Source: an uncultured Candidatus Nemicrothrix sp.
GTDB taxonomy: Bacteria > Actinomycetota > Acidimicrobiia > Acidimicrobiales > UBA8592
NCBI GenBank assembly: GCA_913046155.1
Contig: CAJWRY010000032.1
Coordinates: 1 to 12,484, forward strand
Direction of reading: 5' to 3'
DNA: 12,484 nucleotides
Shown here piece by piece: positions 12,177 through 12,484 of this stretch (the stretch's first letter is position 1; each line of letters begins with the position of its first letter). Below the pieces are notes generated by a model that did no database searches, was not told where the DNA came from, and saw nothing but the letters and a program-made list of their open reading frames with translations. A program made the translations under genes and the position numbers.

Positions 12177-12484
12177 CTAAATTATTTCTCTGAATAGCGT
12201 AGGATTGCGCTTACCTTTTGGTTGTTTGCCACGCTCATCTTTGATGTCATAATGTACTGCTAATTCAGCTGTTGTTAAAACTTGCCCATTTCGCTCGAAC
12301 CTTTGATCATCTGTGGCAAGTTTAGCTATAACTCGTCCCGTATAGAGTGGGGTTTCGGAGTTCTCTTCATCTAATTCTATGTCACCCTTTTCAATACTTT
12401 CTATAATGAATTCCGTTAATACTTGGCTTGGCCAAAGACCTATAACGCAAAGTCCATCTTCTTTACCTTCAACTGCAAAATCAC
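12177..12484 (-). CDS. Short-chain dehydrogenase, DHRS1-like, C-terminal part
   Basis: The minus-strand frame is open from the right edge of the window to a TAG at 12179-12177 and gives 101 visible residues; the N-terminal Rossmann and catalytic Tyr-x3-Lys parts lie outside. The visible part matches the C-terminus of DHRS1-type SDR oxidoreductases: GLWPSQVLTE (the post-catalytic PG-xx-T loop, here Pro-Ser), ETPLYTGRVIAKLATDD, then GQVLTTAELAVHYDIKDERGKQP. These are NAD(P)-dependent oxidoreductases whose bacterial substrates are mostly unknown. A family assignment from the tail alone is reasonable but not certain. Confidence 0.75.
   Translation of the reverse strand, partial: DFAVEGKEDGLCVIGLWPSQVLTEFIIESIEKGDIELDEENSETPLYTGRVIAKLATDDQRFERNGQVLTTAELAVHYDIKDERGKQPKGKRNPTLFREII

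Overview
This window looks like a piece of chromosome from a low-to-middle GC actinobacterium. The two clearest markers are a complete WhiB-type iron-sulfur regulator (Cys-x28-Cys-x2-Cys-x5-Cys followed by GFWGG) and a DUF2510 domain (GWYSDPTGR...RYWDG..WT), both essentially confined to Actinobacteria. The AT-leaning composition (judged by eye, not computed) and the compact gene layout would fit an uncultured marine Acidimicrobiia-like lineage, but that assignment is an inference. No tRNA, rRNA, CRISPR array, insertion sequence or phage gene was seen. Genes fill nearly everything and no gene-free stretch reaches 300 bases.

Layout. (1) 3-1783, plus strand: the end of an EthD-domain protein followed after 2 nt by an EHN-type epoxide hydrolase. 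(2) 1780-2817, minus strand: an ACAD10-like small-molecule kinase of the aminoglycoside phosphotransferase fold, overlapping the epoxide hydrolase tail to tail by 4 nt. (3) 2946-4735, plus strand: plsY (acyl-phosphate glycerol-3-phosphate acyltransferase) and a membrane-bound family 2 glycosyltransferase of the HpnB/CruC type. (4) 4808-6432, plus strand: a DUF2510 membrane protein translationally coupled (ATGA) to an envelope protein with an N-terminal anchor, a BON-like region, a fasciclin (FAS1) domain and a C-terminal OmpA peptidoglycan-binding domain. (5) 8883 down to 6437, minus strand: coaA (type I pantothenate kinase), a MaoC-type double-hotdog enoyl-CoA hydratase, and msrA. (6) 9014-9949, plus strand: a zinc-dependent medium-chain alcohol dehydrogenase with a shortened cofactor half. 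(7) 10079-12168, plus strand: WhiB regulator, alpha/beta hydrolase, TesB-like acyl-CoA thioesterase. (8) 12177 to the right edge, minus strand: the C-terminus of a DHRS1-like short-chain dehydrogenase.

How the genes fit together. Much of the content concerns acyl-CoA and lipid chemistry: CoA synthesis (CoaA), enoyl-CoA hydration (MaoC), thioester hydrolysis (TesB-like), a possible hydroxyacyl kinase (ACAD10-like), an acyltransferase for phosphatidic acid synthesis (PlsY), and several oxidoreductases and hydrolases. A second theme is the envelope (PlsY, glycosyltransferase, DUF2510 protein, FAS1-OmpA protein). I see no defence system, secondary-metabolite cluster or other plainly new multi-gene system. 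The most interesting points are the FAS1-OmpA envelope protein and its DUF2510 partner, a repeated -10-like hexamer sitting 6-7 nt before several start codons (leaderless transcription), a pantothenate kinase lacking the arginine linked to CoA feedback inhibition, and a shortened alcohol dehydrogenase.
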